DNA from: Microbacterium hibisci
GTDB lineage: Bacteria > Actinomycetota > Actinomycetes > Actinomycetales > Microbacteriaceae
Length of the DNA stretch: 64,000 nt
Assembly (NCBI RefSeq): GCF_015278255.1
Contig: NZ_JADIJC010000008.1
Location: 1-64,000 of the forward strand
Direction of reading: 5' to 3'
A program made the translations under genes and the position numbers. This document shows positions 1-9,758 of this stretch, piece by piece. The notes beneath the pieces were generated by a model. It ran no database searches. It worked only from the letters and a program-made list of their open reading frames with translations, and was not told where the DNA came from. Position 1 is the first letter of the stretch. The number at the start of each line of letters is the position of its first letter.

Positions 1-244
1 GAAACGCCCCGGCGATCTCGAAACCTCCTGGCGTTTCGTCTGCGGGCGCCAGAGCGCCCTCCGCTCAACGACCGGGAGACCCGGTGCCGGTATCGGGCCG
101 TTGAGCGAGCGAGGCGAACGTCCTCGCCCCCCCGGGTCTGGTCGTTGAGCGAGCGAGGAACGAGCGAGACGAAACGCCCCGGCGAGCCCGAAACCTCCTG
201 GCGTTTCGTCTGCGGGCGCCAGAGCGCCCTCCGCTCAACGACCG
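1..244. repeat. Palindromic intergenic repeats, two direct copies plus half-sites
   Basis: Two direct copies of a 74-bp unit lie at 1-74 and 171-244 (offset 170, two mismatches seen). Each has a core running from GCGTTTCGTCTGC through a GGGCGC/GCGCCC mini-hairpin to GCTCAACGACC. Between them, around 99-115 and 140-176, are the inverted forms (TTGAGCGAGCGAGG, then GTCGTTGAGCGAGCGAGG ending in GAGACGAAACGC). Pairing direct and inverted forms would give long hairpins. The same family recurs at 2164-2204, 2620-2745 and 8106-8460. I see no gene here; open frames across it are by-products of the repeats. Confidence 0.85.
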
Positions 245-481
245 ACTTCCGGTCCCGTCCGCCCCGACGGGGCCGGCCGCACCGGCGAACGCCCAGGCGG
301 GCCCTGATAGGGTGGTGGATCTTGCAGCGCTCCGTTGCGCTTCTCGCGTCGTAGAACGCTTCCCCTCCCGCCGCCGCCCGGCCCTCGCCGCGCGATGCCG
401 GTGATGACTTTCGTACGGCGACCCGTGGGCGAGATCCGCCCCGGCCACCGACAGGGCACCACCGTGCCCGGAGATGTACCC
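245..481 (+). other. Non-coding leader region upstream of the helicase
   Basis: No convincing gene is seen. The helicase frame stays open back to 335, but the extension is a Pro/Arg-rich stretch unlike the family, so I read this as untranslated DNA. Cold-responsive DEAD-box genes often have long leaders, but I could not identify a promoter or a defined structure here. Confidence 0.4.
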
Positions 482-2098
<1,617 letters not shown>

Positions 2099-2119
2099 CC
2101 CGGCACTCACTGGTTCTGC

Positions 2120-2151
2120 AAACGCCCCGCCGCTTCCGCGGCGGGGCGTTT
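2120..2151 (+). terminator. Rho-independent-type hairpin after the helicase
   Basis: A perfect 14-bp stem (AAACGCCCCGCCGC paired with GCGGCGGGGCGTTT) with a TTCC loop begins 21 bases after the helicase stop. The A-rich and T-rich outer ends make it usable in both directions; the T-tract is only three bases, as is common in actinobacteria. Confidence 0.85.
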
Positions 2152-2163
2152 CCGCGTCCCCCC

Positions 2164-2204
2164 GGTCGTTGAGCGAGGGAGCGCCAGCGACCGAGACGAA
2201 ACGC
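2164..2204 (+). repeat. Palindromic repeat half-element, left of the GIY-YIG gene
   Basis: This element begins GGTCGTTGAGCGAG and ends GAGACGAAACGC, the same family as at 1-244. It is in inverted orientation relative to the element that starts two bases after the GIY-YIG stop codon (2620). Confidence 0.8.
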
Positions 2205-2300
2205 TCGAGGTTATCGAATGGCCTGCAACGGTATTCCTCCCCAGCCTTGCTCCCTGCTCGGTGATTCACAGATAGCTGGACTCTTGCCCGCGTCGACGTG

Positions 2301-2618
2301 ATGCCCCGCGACACTGCAACAGTGGCGTTCCTCTATCTCCTCCGCTGTGCCGCCGGCACCTACTACGTGGGCAGCACCATCAACCTCACCCGGCGACTCG
2401 AACAGCACCGGGCAGGGGAAGGCGCCGCATACACGCGTCGCAGGCTCCCCGTCGAATTGGCGTGGCTAGGCGAGTTCGAGCGCATCGACGAGGCGTTCGC
2501 GTGGGAGAAGAGAATCCAGGGCTGGAGCCGCGCCAAGCGTGAGGCGTTCATGTCGGGAGGTCTCGAGGCCGTGACGGGGTGGAGCAAACGGGAGCGCGAG
2601 CGTCGTGCAAAGCCGTGA
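2301..2618 (+). CDS. Small GIY-YIG nuclease domain protein
   Basis: About 105 residues, essentially only a GIY-YIG domain. Visible are the opening strand FLYLLRC, TYYVGST (the YIG half), the conserved Arg in NLTRRLEQH, YTRRRLPVEL, and a downstream Glu in AFAWEKRIQGW that suits the metal-binding position. Known members nick or cut DNA; single-domain forms of this size (YhbQ/UPF0213/URI-like) mostly lack a proven role. The start could be GTG at 2298 or ATG at 2301. The gene is isolated, converges with the GMC gene, and is bracketed by inverted copies of the local palindromic repeat, the right copy beginning two bases after its stop. That placement suggests, but does not prove, a functional link to the repeats. 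Confidence 0.88.
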   Translation: MPRDTATVAFLYLLRCAAGTYYVGSTINLTRRLEQHRAGEGAAYTRRRLPVELAWLGEFERIDEAFAWEKRIQGWSRAKREAFMSGGLEAVTGWSKRERERRAKP

Positions 2619-2619
2619 G

Positions 2620-2745
2620 GCGTTTCGTCTCGCTCGTTCCTCGCTCGCTCAACGACCGGGTGCGGGGTTCCGGTCGTTGAGCGAGTGGCGTCGGTGTATC
2701 GCCGCCGGGGCGCGCGTTTCGTCTCGCTTCGCTCGCTCAACGACC
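2620..2745. repeat. Palindromic repeat cluster, right of the GIY-YIG gene
   Basis: Three half-elements: 2620-2657 (GCGTTTCGTCTCGCTCG to GCTCAACGACC), an inverted piece near 2671-2685 (CGGTCGTTGAGCGAG), and a second full copy at 2714-2745. They fill the 142-bp space between the convergent GIY-YIG and GMC genes and can fold into long hairpins, so they may also serve as transcription terminators. Confidence 0.85.
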
Positions 2746-2760
2746 GGAGCACCGGCGGGG

Positions 2761-4539
2761 TCAGACGCGGCGGCGGAGGATGAGGTCGGCGGCGACCTCG
2801 CCGATGACGATCGACGGGGCATTGGTGTGGCCGCGGATCACGGTGGGCATGACCGAGGCGTCGGCGACGCGCAGGCCCGACACTCCGCGGACGCGGAGCT
2901 CGGGGTCGACGACGGATGCGGCATCCGTCCCCATTCGAGCCGTGCCGACGGGATGATAGAGGGTGTGCGAGTAGCGGCGGAGCGACAGCTCGGCGCGCTC
3001 GGCGGGCGTCAGGTCCTCGCCGTGCTCGGGGACCACCCAGCCGCCGGTCGTGATCTCGCGGAGCGCTGCGGTGTCGAGCAGGCGTTCGCATTCGGCGATG
3101 CCGGCCCGCAGCGTGGCGGCGTCGACGCCCTCGGCGTCGGACAGGTAGGCGGGATCGATCAGCGGCGCCGCCATCGGATCGGCCGACGCGAGGCGGATGG
3201 TGCCGCGGCTGAGCGGCCGCAGCAGGATCGCGGCCACCGTGAGTCCGTGCGCGGGCATCGGGGTCAGCCCCTCGCCGACGAAGGGCCCGGGGACGAAGAT
3301 GATCTCGATGTCGGGGAGACCGTCGGGCACGCCGGCTGTATCGGCGACGGCGGTGCGCACGAACCCGTAGGCCTCTGCCGCGTTCGAGGTCAGCATCCCC
3401 TTCCGCGCGGTCAGGTACCTGACGAGCTCGACCGGTTTCGTGGCGTTGTACAGGGTGCCGCCCGCGGCGGCGGGCGCCAGGCCGGCGACGAGATGGTCCT
3501 GGAGGTTCGCGCCGACGTCCGGTGCATCGACCACCACGTCGATGCCGTGCTCGGCGAGGTGCGCGGCCGGGCCGATGCCGCTCAGCATGAGCAGCTGCGG
3601 CGTGTTGACCGCGCCGCCCGCCAGCACGACCTCGCGGCGCGCGCGGAGGTGCCGCGTGACGCCGCCGATGTCGACGTACACGCCGGTCGCCCGCGGCTCG
3701 GCCTCGTCGCTGCCGGTGGCGAACGTCACGCGCCGCACGTGCGCGTGCGTCACGACCTCGAGGTTCGGGCGCTTCTTCGCCGGCCGCAGGTACGCGTCCG
3801 CCGTCGAGGCGCGCGACCCGCGCCGCTGGCTCACCATGGTCTGCGAGAAGCCCTGGTCGGCGGGTAGATTCGGGGGGGTCAGCGGATGCCCCGCCTCGTG
3901 CGCCGCTGCCAGGAACGCGGCGGTGTGCGGCCGAGGGTCGCGCTGGTGCTCCACCGACTGCGGACCGTCCACGCCCTGAGTCGGGTCGGCGGGGTCGGCG
4001 GTGCGTTCCACGCGCCGGAAGTAGGGGACCAGGGCGTCCCACGACCACGTCGGGCCGGCGGCATCCGCCCACTCGTCGTAGTCGGCGGCGAAACCGCGAA
4101 TCCACATCAGGGCGTTGAGCGACGACGACCCGCCCAGCGTCTTGCCGCGGGGCCAGTACACGGTGCGACCCTCGAGCTGAGGCTGCGGCACGGTGTCGTA
4201 GTTCCAGTCGAACGGCCCGCGGAACAGCTTCGAGAAGGCGGCGGGCACGCGCAGCTCGAGGGAGGTGTCGGGGCCGCCGGCCTCGAGCAGCAGCACCGAG
4301 ACGTTCGGGTCGTCGCTCAGCCGGGCCGCGAGCGCAGCACCTGCCGACCCTGCGCCGACCACGATGTAGTCGGCCTCGAGACCGTCCGCACCGAATCCCG
4401 TCGCTCGGGCACGCGAACCCGGGCGACCCGACCCCGAGCCGCCGCGCCCGCGCGACCCCGAGCCGCCGCGCCCGCGCGACCCCGGGCCGCCGCGCGACCC
4501 CGAGCCGCCGCTCGCGCGGCGGCCGAACGCGGCGCTCAC
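2761..4539 (-). CDS. GMC family FAD-dependent alcohol dehydrogenase/oxidase (choline dehydrogenase-like)
   Basis: About 592 residues. It likely oxidises an alcohol to an aldehyde with FAD. After the N-terminus there is a Rossmann motif (DYIVVGAGSAGAALAARLSD), the GMC signature region YWPRGKTLGGSSSLNAL, and a C-terminal block with YHPVGTARMG and VMPTVIRGHTNAPS that holds the catalytic His. The GTG start at 4539 overlaps the stop of the upstream aldehyde dehydrogenase by GTGA, so the two are translationally coupled and probably act in sequence (alcohol, aldehyde, acid). The first ~50 residues are a Gly/Ser/Arg low-complexity repeat not needed by the fold. No other start codon lies between it and the FAD motif, so it is probably translated. 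The substrate is unknown; BetA-like choline oxidation is one option. Confidence 0.92.
   Translation of the reverse strand: MSAAFGRRASGGSGSRGGPGSRGRGGSGSRGRGGSGSGRPGSRARATGFGADGLEADYIVVGAGSAGAALAARLSDDPNVSVLLLEAGGPDTSLELRVPAAFSKLFRGPFDWNYDTVPQPQLEGRTVYWPRGKTLGGSSSLNALMWIRGFAADYDEWADAAGPTWSWDALVPYFRRVERTADPADPTQGVDGPQSVEHQRDPRPHTAAFLAAAHEAGHPLTPPNLPADQGFSQTMVSQRRGSRASTADAYLRPAKKRPNLEVVTHAHVRRVTFATGSDEAEPRATGVYVDIGGVTRHLRARREVVLAGGAVNTPQLLMLSGIGPAAHLAEHGIDVVVDAPDVGANLQDHLVAGLAPAAAGGTLYNATKPVELVRYLTARKGMLTSNAAEAYGFVRTAVADTAGVPDGLPDIEIIFVPGPFVGEGLTPMPAHGLTVAAILLRPLSRGTIRLASADPMAAPLIDPAYLSDAEGVDAATLRAGIAECERLLDTAALREITTGGWVVPEHGEDLTPAERAELSLRRYSHTLYHPVGTARMGTDAASVVDPELRVRGVSGLRVADASVMPTVIRGHTNAPSIVIGEVAADLILRRRV
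4431..4510 (-). repeat. 24-bp tandem repeat inside the GMC gene
   Basis: A run with a 24-bp period, about three units with the last one shortened, encodes Gly/Arg/Ser repeats of the type RGGSGSRG at the N-terminus of the GMC protein. The period is a multiple of three, so copy-number change keeps the frame. Confidence 0.8.
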
Positions 4540-6350
4540 GCCTGCAGGGCCTTGGTCAGCGTCTTCACGAGTCCCGGAAGCTTGCCGTCGACGAGGTAGC
4601 GCGTCAGCCCGCCGCTCACTTCGGCGCCGGTGCGCGAGTTCACGAACCAGGGCGGCGTGGGCAGGATCGTCGCCTTCGCCGCGCGGCGGCGCCGGACGGT
4701 GTCGCCGACCGACCGCGGGAACGGCCGGAATGGTCCGCGTGCGACCGACCGCTCGACCCGATCGAGCAGCAGCGCGTTGTGAACGACTCCGATGCCGCTC
4801 GAGACGTCGGCGAGGGTCGCGCCCGGGAAGCCGCCCCACGTGAGGCGTGCGGTGGTGAAGATGAACGCCGTCCACGTGTTGATCGTGACCGCCCCGTAGC
4901 GCAGGTCGGCGATGGCCCGTTCGAAGCCGTCGCCGAGCGCCTCCTCGGTCGCGGGATCGATGAGGACGTTGGCGCCGAGGGTGCCCGCGAGCCGGTCGTT
5001 GGCGTGCGCGACCGCCGCGTCGAGGAACTCCTGCCCGGTGCCGGCGACCTCCGCGATGCCGAGGATCGGAGCGAAGTACTCGGTGGTCTCGACCGGTGCC
5101 GGCTCATCCCCGTCCACCCGCACGATCGCGCGGGTGCGGTCGGCCGACCATACGGCGCCGGGATACGCGGATGCCGCGTCCTCCAGCCGCTGCTCGCTCC
5201 GGGGATACCAGACCGGCCGCGGCGGCGCGGCGGCGTACGCGGCCTGCAGCTCGCGGAGGAACTCCTCGCGCTGCGGCCAGTCGGAGCTCACGATCACGAC
5301 CTGGCCGGCGATGCAGTTGTGGCCGGCGTTGACCAGGCGCATGGTGGCGACGTGCGCGGCCTGGTACTTCAGGTCGGCGTCCGACCAGCGGCCAGGCACC
5401 ACGATGATCGGCGAGACGCCGCCGAGCTCCGCCGTGATCGGGACGGTCAGCTGAGGGTCGTCCGATGCGCGGCGGGTCGCGGCATCCGTTCCCGTCCCCC
5501 ACACGATCGCGTCGAAGGTCGCCGCCGATCCCGTGATGTGCACGTGCGAGAAGCCCGGGTGCGCCGTGAGGTAGGCGCCGGTCGCGGGGCCGCCGCGCAC
5601 GATGCGCACGAAGCCGGGCTCGATGAGGGCCGCGAGCGCGCGCTCGAAGACCGGCACGAGCGCGTCCTGGGTCGGATTGACCTTCAGCAGCGCCACGCGG
5701 TTGTGCGCGAAGAGCTCGTAGAGCACGTCGCCGACGGGGATCGAGGTGACGTTGCCCGCGCCCAGCACGAGTCCCACGCCGCCGGGCTCGGTGGGGTGCA
5801 GCTGTCCGAGCCCCGCCGTGCGCCGGGCCTCGGCGGCGGTGACGCCGGGCTCGAACCACACCTCGCCGGTGAATCCCGAGAGCAGGAACTTCTCGGTGCC
5901 GTTCAGGGGGAAGGTGTGCGCCCGGAGCCGGCCGCCCGGCGCCTGGTCGAGCTTCACGCCGTCGAGCGGGCTCTTCCCGGCGGCGATCGCCTCGAGGGTC
6001 TCGCGCAGCGCGTCGAGGATTCCGATGATCGACCAGGGTCCGCCGAGCCACTCCTCTCCGGAGAGCGGATGCCCCGGCTCGAGGCCCTTCGACATCGTGG
6101 CGGCGTCCACCCATTCCTGGGCCACCGCTCCGACCGCGTCGCGCACACGCCCGAGCAGCCGCGCGCGCTGGTCGAGCGTGAGGGCGGTCCACACGCGGGA
6201 GCCGCGCCCGAGCTCGCCGACCGCGGCGTCGAGCGCCGCGCGCTCGTCCGCGGGGAGGGTCGTCGCGGCCGCGCGCTTCGCGGTCGACGTGCGCGGCTTC
6301 TTCGCGCTCTGGGCGGGCGTCGCCGGGGTTGCCGAGGAGGCGGGGGACAT
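4536..6350 (-). CDS. NAD(P)-dependent aldehyde dehydrogenase
   Basis: About 604 residues, some 100 longer than a typical aldehyde dehydrogenase. It oxidises an aldehyde to the acid. The catalytic Glu is seen in AELGGVSPIIVV and the catalytic Cys in NAGHNCIAGQVVIV; the nucleotide-binding part includes GLVLGAGNVTSIP. The N-terminal ~40 residues are Ala/Thr/Lys-rich with no obvious fold. The C-terminal extension (after ITINTWTAF-like sequence) is basic and includes PTPPWFVNSRTG. The start at 6350 has a good ribosome binding site (GAAGGAGAA) and is preferred over an in-frame ATG further up. The stop overlaps the GTG start of the GMC gene. The natural substrate cannot be told from sequence. Confidence 0.92.
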   Translation of the reverse strand: MSPASSATPATPAQSAKKPRTSTAKRAAATTLPADERAALDAAVGELGRGSRVWTALTLDQRARLLGRVRDAVGAVAQEWVDAATMSKGLEPGHPLSGEEWLGGPWSIIGILDALRETLEAIAAGKSPLDGVKLDQAPGGRLRAHTFPLNGTEKFLLSGFTGEVWFEPGVTAAEARRTAGLGQLHPTEPGGVGLVLGAGNVTSIPVGDVLYELFAHNRVALLKVNPTQDALVPVFERALAALIEPGFVRIVRGGPATGAYLTAHPGFSHVHITGSAATFDAIVWGTGTDAATRRASDDPQLTVPITAELGGVSPIIVVPGRWSDADLKYQAAHVATMRLVNAGHNCIAGQVVIVSSDWPQREEFLRELQAAYAAAPPRPVWYPRSEQRLEDAASAYPGAVWSADRTRAIVRVDGDEPAPVETTEYFAPILGIAEVAGTGQEFLDAAVAHANDRLAGTLGANVLIDPATEEALGDGFERAIADLRYGAVTINTWTAFIFTTARLTWGGFPGATLADVSSGIGVVHNALLLDRVERSVARGPFRPFPRSVGDTVRRRRAAKATILPTPPWFVNSRTGAEVSGGLTRYLVDGKLPGLVKTLTKALQA

Positions 6351-6433
6351 GTGTTCTCCTTCGAACTCGCACCCGCGACTCGGATCGGGTGAGTCCGTCT
6401 CGGGGCATCCTACGTCAACGGCCTCGGGCCGCG

Positions 6434-6456
6434 GCACGTGGTCTCATCCCACGTGC
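6434..6456 (-). terminator. Hairpin downstream of the MFS gene
   Basis: GCACGTGG and CCACGTGC form an 8-bp stem with a 7-base loop 20 bases past the transporter stop. There is no T-tract, so termination is inferred from position only. Confidence 0.45.
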
Positions 6457-6476
6457 GACTCCGTCTCACCCCGACG

Positions 6477-8033
6477 TCAGTGGTCGACGTCGGCGCGGCG
6501 CAGCGGGTACCGCGCGAGCGTCACGAGGCTCAGGGCGATCAGGGCGGCCGGCACCAGGCTGAAGCTGACGACGATGCCCGTGATCGCGGCATCCGGCTGC
6601 TCCACCACCTGCCCGCCCACCGACGAGACGTACCCCGTCAGCGTGAGGATGAGGGTCAGCGTGGTCGCGCCGAGGGCGAACCCGACGGTCTCGCCGGCGG
6701 TCCAGATGCCGCTGAACGACCCCGCGCGGCCCGCCCCGTGCGTGCGCTCGTCGTGCGAGATCACATCGGGCAGCATCGCCATGGGCAGCGACTGCATGCC
6801 CGCGTACGCGATGCCGGCGATGCCGACGGGCACGTAGATCCAGTCGCCCGGTGCCCACAGCATGCCGAGGATCGACAGCGCGGCGACCGCGAACACGACG
6901 CTCGCGATCGCGAAGGTGCGCTCCTTGCCGAGGCGCCGCGCGGCGACGCCCCACGCGGGTGCCGCGAGCAGCGCCGGGGCGATGAGTGCGACGAACAGCA
7001 GCTCGACCGCCGCCTGCGAGTGCAGCACCCAGGTCGCGACGTACTGCGCTCCGGCGAGCATCAGGCCCGTCGCGAGCGCTTGCAGCACGAACGTCGAGAG
7101 CAGCAGCCGGAACGGACGGCTGCGCTGCAGCGCACGGATGCCCGACGCGAAGTGCTCCCGGACTCCCGACCCCGTCTCGCTCGTGGCGGCATCCCCGACG
7201 ACTGCCGGGGCCTCGCCGCCGTCCGCCGGGGCTCCGCGTCCGTCCGCCGGTGAGGGTACAACCGGTCGCCGAGATGCGGGATGGTTCCCTCCCTCTCGTC
7301 CGTCAGCTGTACCCTCACCGAACGAGATCAGGCCCGAGGGCGAGGGCGAGGGCGACGGCGAGGGGACGGATGCCGCGGCGCGGGCGACGCCCGTGGCCAC
7401 CAGCATCCCGATCCCGATCACCAGTCCGCAGACGACGCCCACGACGACGTACTGGACGAAGGGGTCGTCCGACACGCGGCGGAGCGCGGGTCCGCCGGCG
7501 CCGAACAGCAGGATCGCGAGGGTGAGCACCACCACCCGCCACGTCAGCAGCCGCGTGCGCTCGTCGTAGCGGGGTGTGAGCTCGGCGGGCAGGGCGATGT
7601 AGGGCACCTGGAAGAGGCTGAACGCGGTCGCCGTGAGCGTGAACGCGACCAGCACCCAGATGCCCGCGACGACCGGACCGAGCGACGGCGGCACCGCGAA
7701 CGTCAGCGCGAACAGCACGGGCAGCGCGAGCGCTCCGATCAGCATGAGCCGACGGCGGCTGCCGTGACGGGCGAGGTCGCGGTCGGTGAGCGCCCCGATG
7801 ACCGGGTCGATGACGACGTCCCACACCTTCGCGACGGTGATGACCGCGCCGGCCGCGAGCGCCGCGACGCCCAGCGAGTCGGTCAGGTAGTACGTGAGCA
7901 CGAGCCCGGGCAGCGTGGCGAAGCCGCCGGTGCCGAGCGATCCGGTCGCGTAGCGCGCGATCGTGCCGCGGCTGAGACGGCCGACGGAGACGGATGCCGG
8001 AACCCCAGTCGCCGGCGGAGCCTCATTGCTCAT
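6477..8033 (-). CDS. MFS transporter, GPH sugar/cation symporter type
   Basis: About 518 residues with roughly twelve hydrophobic segments in two six-helix halves. The N-half carries DVVIDPVIGALTDRD and the RHGSRRRLML loop, typical of the GPH/MelB branch, which imports glycosides with Na+ or H+. The second half repeats the pattern (LPDVISHDERTHGAGRAG). The central cytoplasmic loop (roughly residues 215-290) is unusually long and low in complexity: an SPSPSPSPS run followed by a segment encoded by the 71-bp palindrome-ended element at 7249-7319. The gene stays in frame across this insert. It is not clearly in an operon with the aldehyde dehydrogenase; a hairpin lies between. Substrate unknown. 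Confidence 0.85.
   Translation of the reverse strand: MSNEAPPATGVPASVSVGRLSRGTIARYATGSLGTGGFATLPGLVLTYYLTDSLGVAALAAGAVITVAKVWDVVIDPVIGALTDRDLARHGSRRRLMLIGALALPVLFALTFAVPPSLGPVVAGIWVLVAFTLTATAFSLFQVPYIALPAELTPRYDERTRLLTWRVVVLTLAILLFGAGGPALRRVSDDPFVQYVVVGVVCGLVIGIGMLVATGVARAAASVPSPSPSPSPSGLISFGEGTADGREGGNHPASRRPVVPSPADGRGAPADGGEAPAVVGDAATSETGSGVREHFASGIRALQRSRPFRLLLSTFVLQALATGLMLAGAQYVATWVLHSQAAVELLFVALIAPALLAAPAWGVAARRLGKERTFAIASVVFAVAALSILGMLWAPGDWIYVPVGIAGIAYAGMQSLPMAMLPDVISHDERTHGAGRAGSFSGIWTAGETVGFALGATTLTLILTLTGYVSSVGGQVVEQPDAAITGIVVSFSLVPAALIALSLVTLARYPLRRADVDH
7249..7319. repeat. 71-bp palindrome-ended element within the MFS coding sequence
   Basis: Perfect 12-bp inverted ends GGTGAGGGTACA (7249-7260) and TGTACCCTCACC (7308-7319) flank a 47-bp core. 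It lies in the MFS loop (about residues 239-262) next to a simple GAGGGC repeat. It looks like a tiny non-autonomous insertion or REP-like unit accommodated in frame. I found no second copy in the window. Confidence 0.6.
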
Positions 8034-8105
8034 CGCGCCAGTGTAGGTCAGCGGCGAAACGGCGTGAGCCCGCCTGTGGAGTGCGGGTGCTCAGCTTGGG
8101 TTGCT

Positions 8106-8460
8106 CGTCGGTGCGGGGCGTTTCGTCTCGCTCGTTCCTCGCTCGCTCAACGGCCGGGGCCCGCCGACGGGTCGTTGAGCGGAGGGCGCTCTGGCGCCCG
8201 CAGACGAAACGCGTCGGGGCTGCCCGTCGGTGCGGGGCGTTTCGTCTCGCTCGTTCCTCGCTCGCTCAACGGCCGGGGCTCGCGCCGACCGGTCGTTGAG
8301 CGGAGGGCGCTCTGGTGCCCGCAGACGAAACGCGTCGGGGCTGCCCGTCGGTGCGGGGCGTTTCGTCTCGCTCGTTCCTCGCTCGCTCAACGGCCGGGGC
8401 CCGCCGACCGGTCGTTGAGCGGAGGGCGCTCTGGCGCCCGCAGACGAAACGCGTCGGGGC
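8106..8460. repeat. Three-unit tandem array of the palindromic repeat
   Basis: Units begin at about 8107, 8226 and 8347 (periods 119 and 121). Each unit has two halves facing each other: GCGTTTCGTCTCGCTCG to GCTCAACGGCC, then GGTCGTTGAGCGGAGG through a GGGCGC/GCGCCC hairpin to GCAGACGAAACGC. The units are nearly identical. The array fills the 432-bp space between the kynU stop (8466) and the MFS start (8033) and abuts the kynU stop codon. No gene is seen in this interval. Confidence 0.92.
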
Positions 8461-8465
8461 GCGGG

Positions 8466-9758
8466 TCAGGACTCGGCGCGCACGGCCTCGGCGACCGCCT
8501 CGAGGCCGGCCAGGGTCTCGGCGAACGAGGTCGACAGCGGCGACAGGCCGATGCGCAGCCCGTCGGGGTCGCGGTAGTCGGGGATCACGTCCTGCCTCCA
8601 CAGGCGCGCGGTGACCGCCCGCATCGCGGGGTGCGACAGGGTCAGGTGCCCGCCGCGGGCGTGCGGGTCTCGCGGCGAGGCCACGACCACCCCGAGGGGA
8701 GCGAGCAGCTCGTCCGAGACCTGCACCGCGAACTCGGTGAGGGCGATCGACTTGTCACGCACGGCCTGGATGCCCACCTCCTCGAGCAGGGCGACCGTGT
8801 CCTGCATGGCGAGCATGCCCACGATGGGCGGCGTGCCAGACAGGAAGCGGCGCATGCCGTCGGCGGGCCGGTACGACGGCCCCATCGCGAAGACGTCGGC
8901 GGCGCCCATCCAGCCCTGGATCGGCTGGGCGAGGCGATCCTGAAGACGCTCCGCCACGTAGGCGAAGGCCGGGGAGCCGGGCCCGCCGTTGAGGTACTTG
9001 TACGTGCAGCCGACCGCGAGATCGACCTGCCACGCGTCGGCCTCGACGGGCACGGAGCCGGCGGAGTGGCAGAGGTCCCACAGGATGAGCGCCCCCGCGT
9101 CGTGAGCGATGCGGGTCAGGGTCTCGGCATCCGCCAGATAGCCCGACCGGTACGCGACGTGCGACAGCAGCACGACCGCCGTCTCCGCGCCGACGGCGGC
9201 CCGCAGTGCATCGGCGGTGACGCCGCCGGCGAGGTCGACGTCGATCCACCGCACCCGACCGCCCCGCTCCGCGGCGATGCCCTCGACGAGGAAGCGGTCG
9301 GTGGGGAAATTGTCGCGGTCGACCACGATCTCGACCCGCGATGGATCGGCCGCCACGGCCGCGTCGAACGCCGCGCGCACGAGCTTGTAGAGCAGCACCG
9401 TGGTGGAGTCGCCGATGACCGTCTGACCGGGGGCGGCGCCGATCGCCGCGCGGCCGAGGGCGTCGCCGATGTCGAAGGGCAGCTGCATCCACGACTCGTC
9501 CCAGCCGCGGATGAGGCGGCCGCCCCATTCGTCGCGCGCGAACGCGGCGAGGCGCTCGACGCTCGCGCGCAGCGGGCGCCCGAGCGAGTTGCCGTCGAAG
9601 TACACCAGCGACGTCTCGGCGTCGACGAACGCGTCGCGGTGGGCGCGCAGCGGGTCGGCATCATCGAGGACGGATGCCGCAGCCGCGAGTCGCGCGTCAG
9701 CACCGGCGGCGGCGGAGCGCACGGCGGGGCGGGTGGTCACGGGGTCAGAGGTCGTCAT
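8466..9758 (-). CDS. kynU: Kynureninase
   Basis: About 430 residues, the family's usual length. A PLP enzyme that cleaves kynurenine to anthranilate and alanine. Diagnostic stretches are VYFDGNSLGRP near residue 55, SHVAYRSGYLAD, LWDLCHSAGSVPV, and VGCTYKYLNGGPGSPAF, which holds the PLP-binding Lys. It is the last gene of a three-gene operon and overlaps the preceding amidohydrolase gene by 14 bases, which implies translational coupling. The palindromic array starts only five bases past the stop and may end the transcript. Together with kynA it marks a tryptophan degradation route to anthranilate. Confidence 0.95.
   Translation of the reverse strand: MTTSDPVTTRPAVRSAAAGADARLAAAASVLDDADPLRAHRDAFVDAETSLVYFDGNSLGRPLRASVERLAAFARDEWGGRLIRGWDESWMQLPFDIGDALGRAAIGAAPGQTVIGDSTTVLLYKLVRAAFDAAVAADPSRVEIVVDRDNFPTDRFLVEGIAAERGGRVRWIDVDLAGGVTADALRAAVGAETAVVLLSHVAYRSGYLADAETLTRIAHDAGALILWDLCHSAGSVPVEADAWQVDLAVGCTYKYLNGGPGSPAFAYVAERLQDRLAQPIQGWMGAADVFAMGPSYRPADGMRRFLSGTPPIVGMLAMQDTVALLEEVGIQAVRDKSIALTEFAVQVSDELLAPLGVVVASPRDPHARGGHLTLSHPAMRAVTARLWRQDVIPDYRDPDGLRIGLSPLSTSFAETLAGLEAVAEAVRAES

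Noticed and set aside
335-481. N-terminal extension of the helicase
   Set aside because: Pro/Arg-rich, unlike the family, and the ATG at 482 begins at the usual helicase N-terminus.
8106-8460. Possible CRISPR array
   Set aside because: Units are about 120 bp, nearly identical throughout with no unique spacers, palindromic, and no cas genes are nearby.
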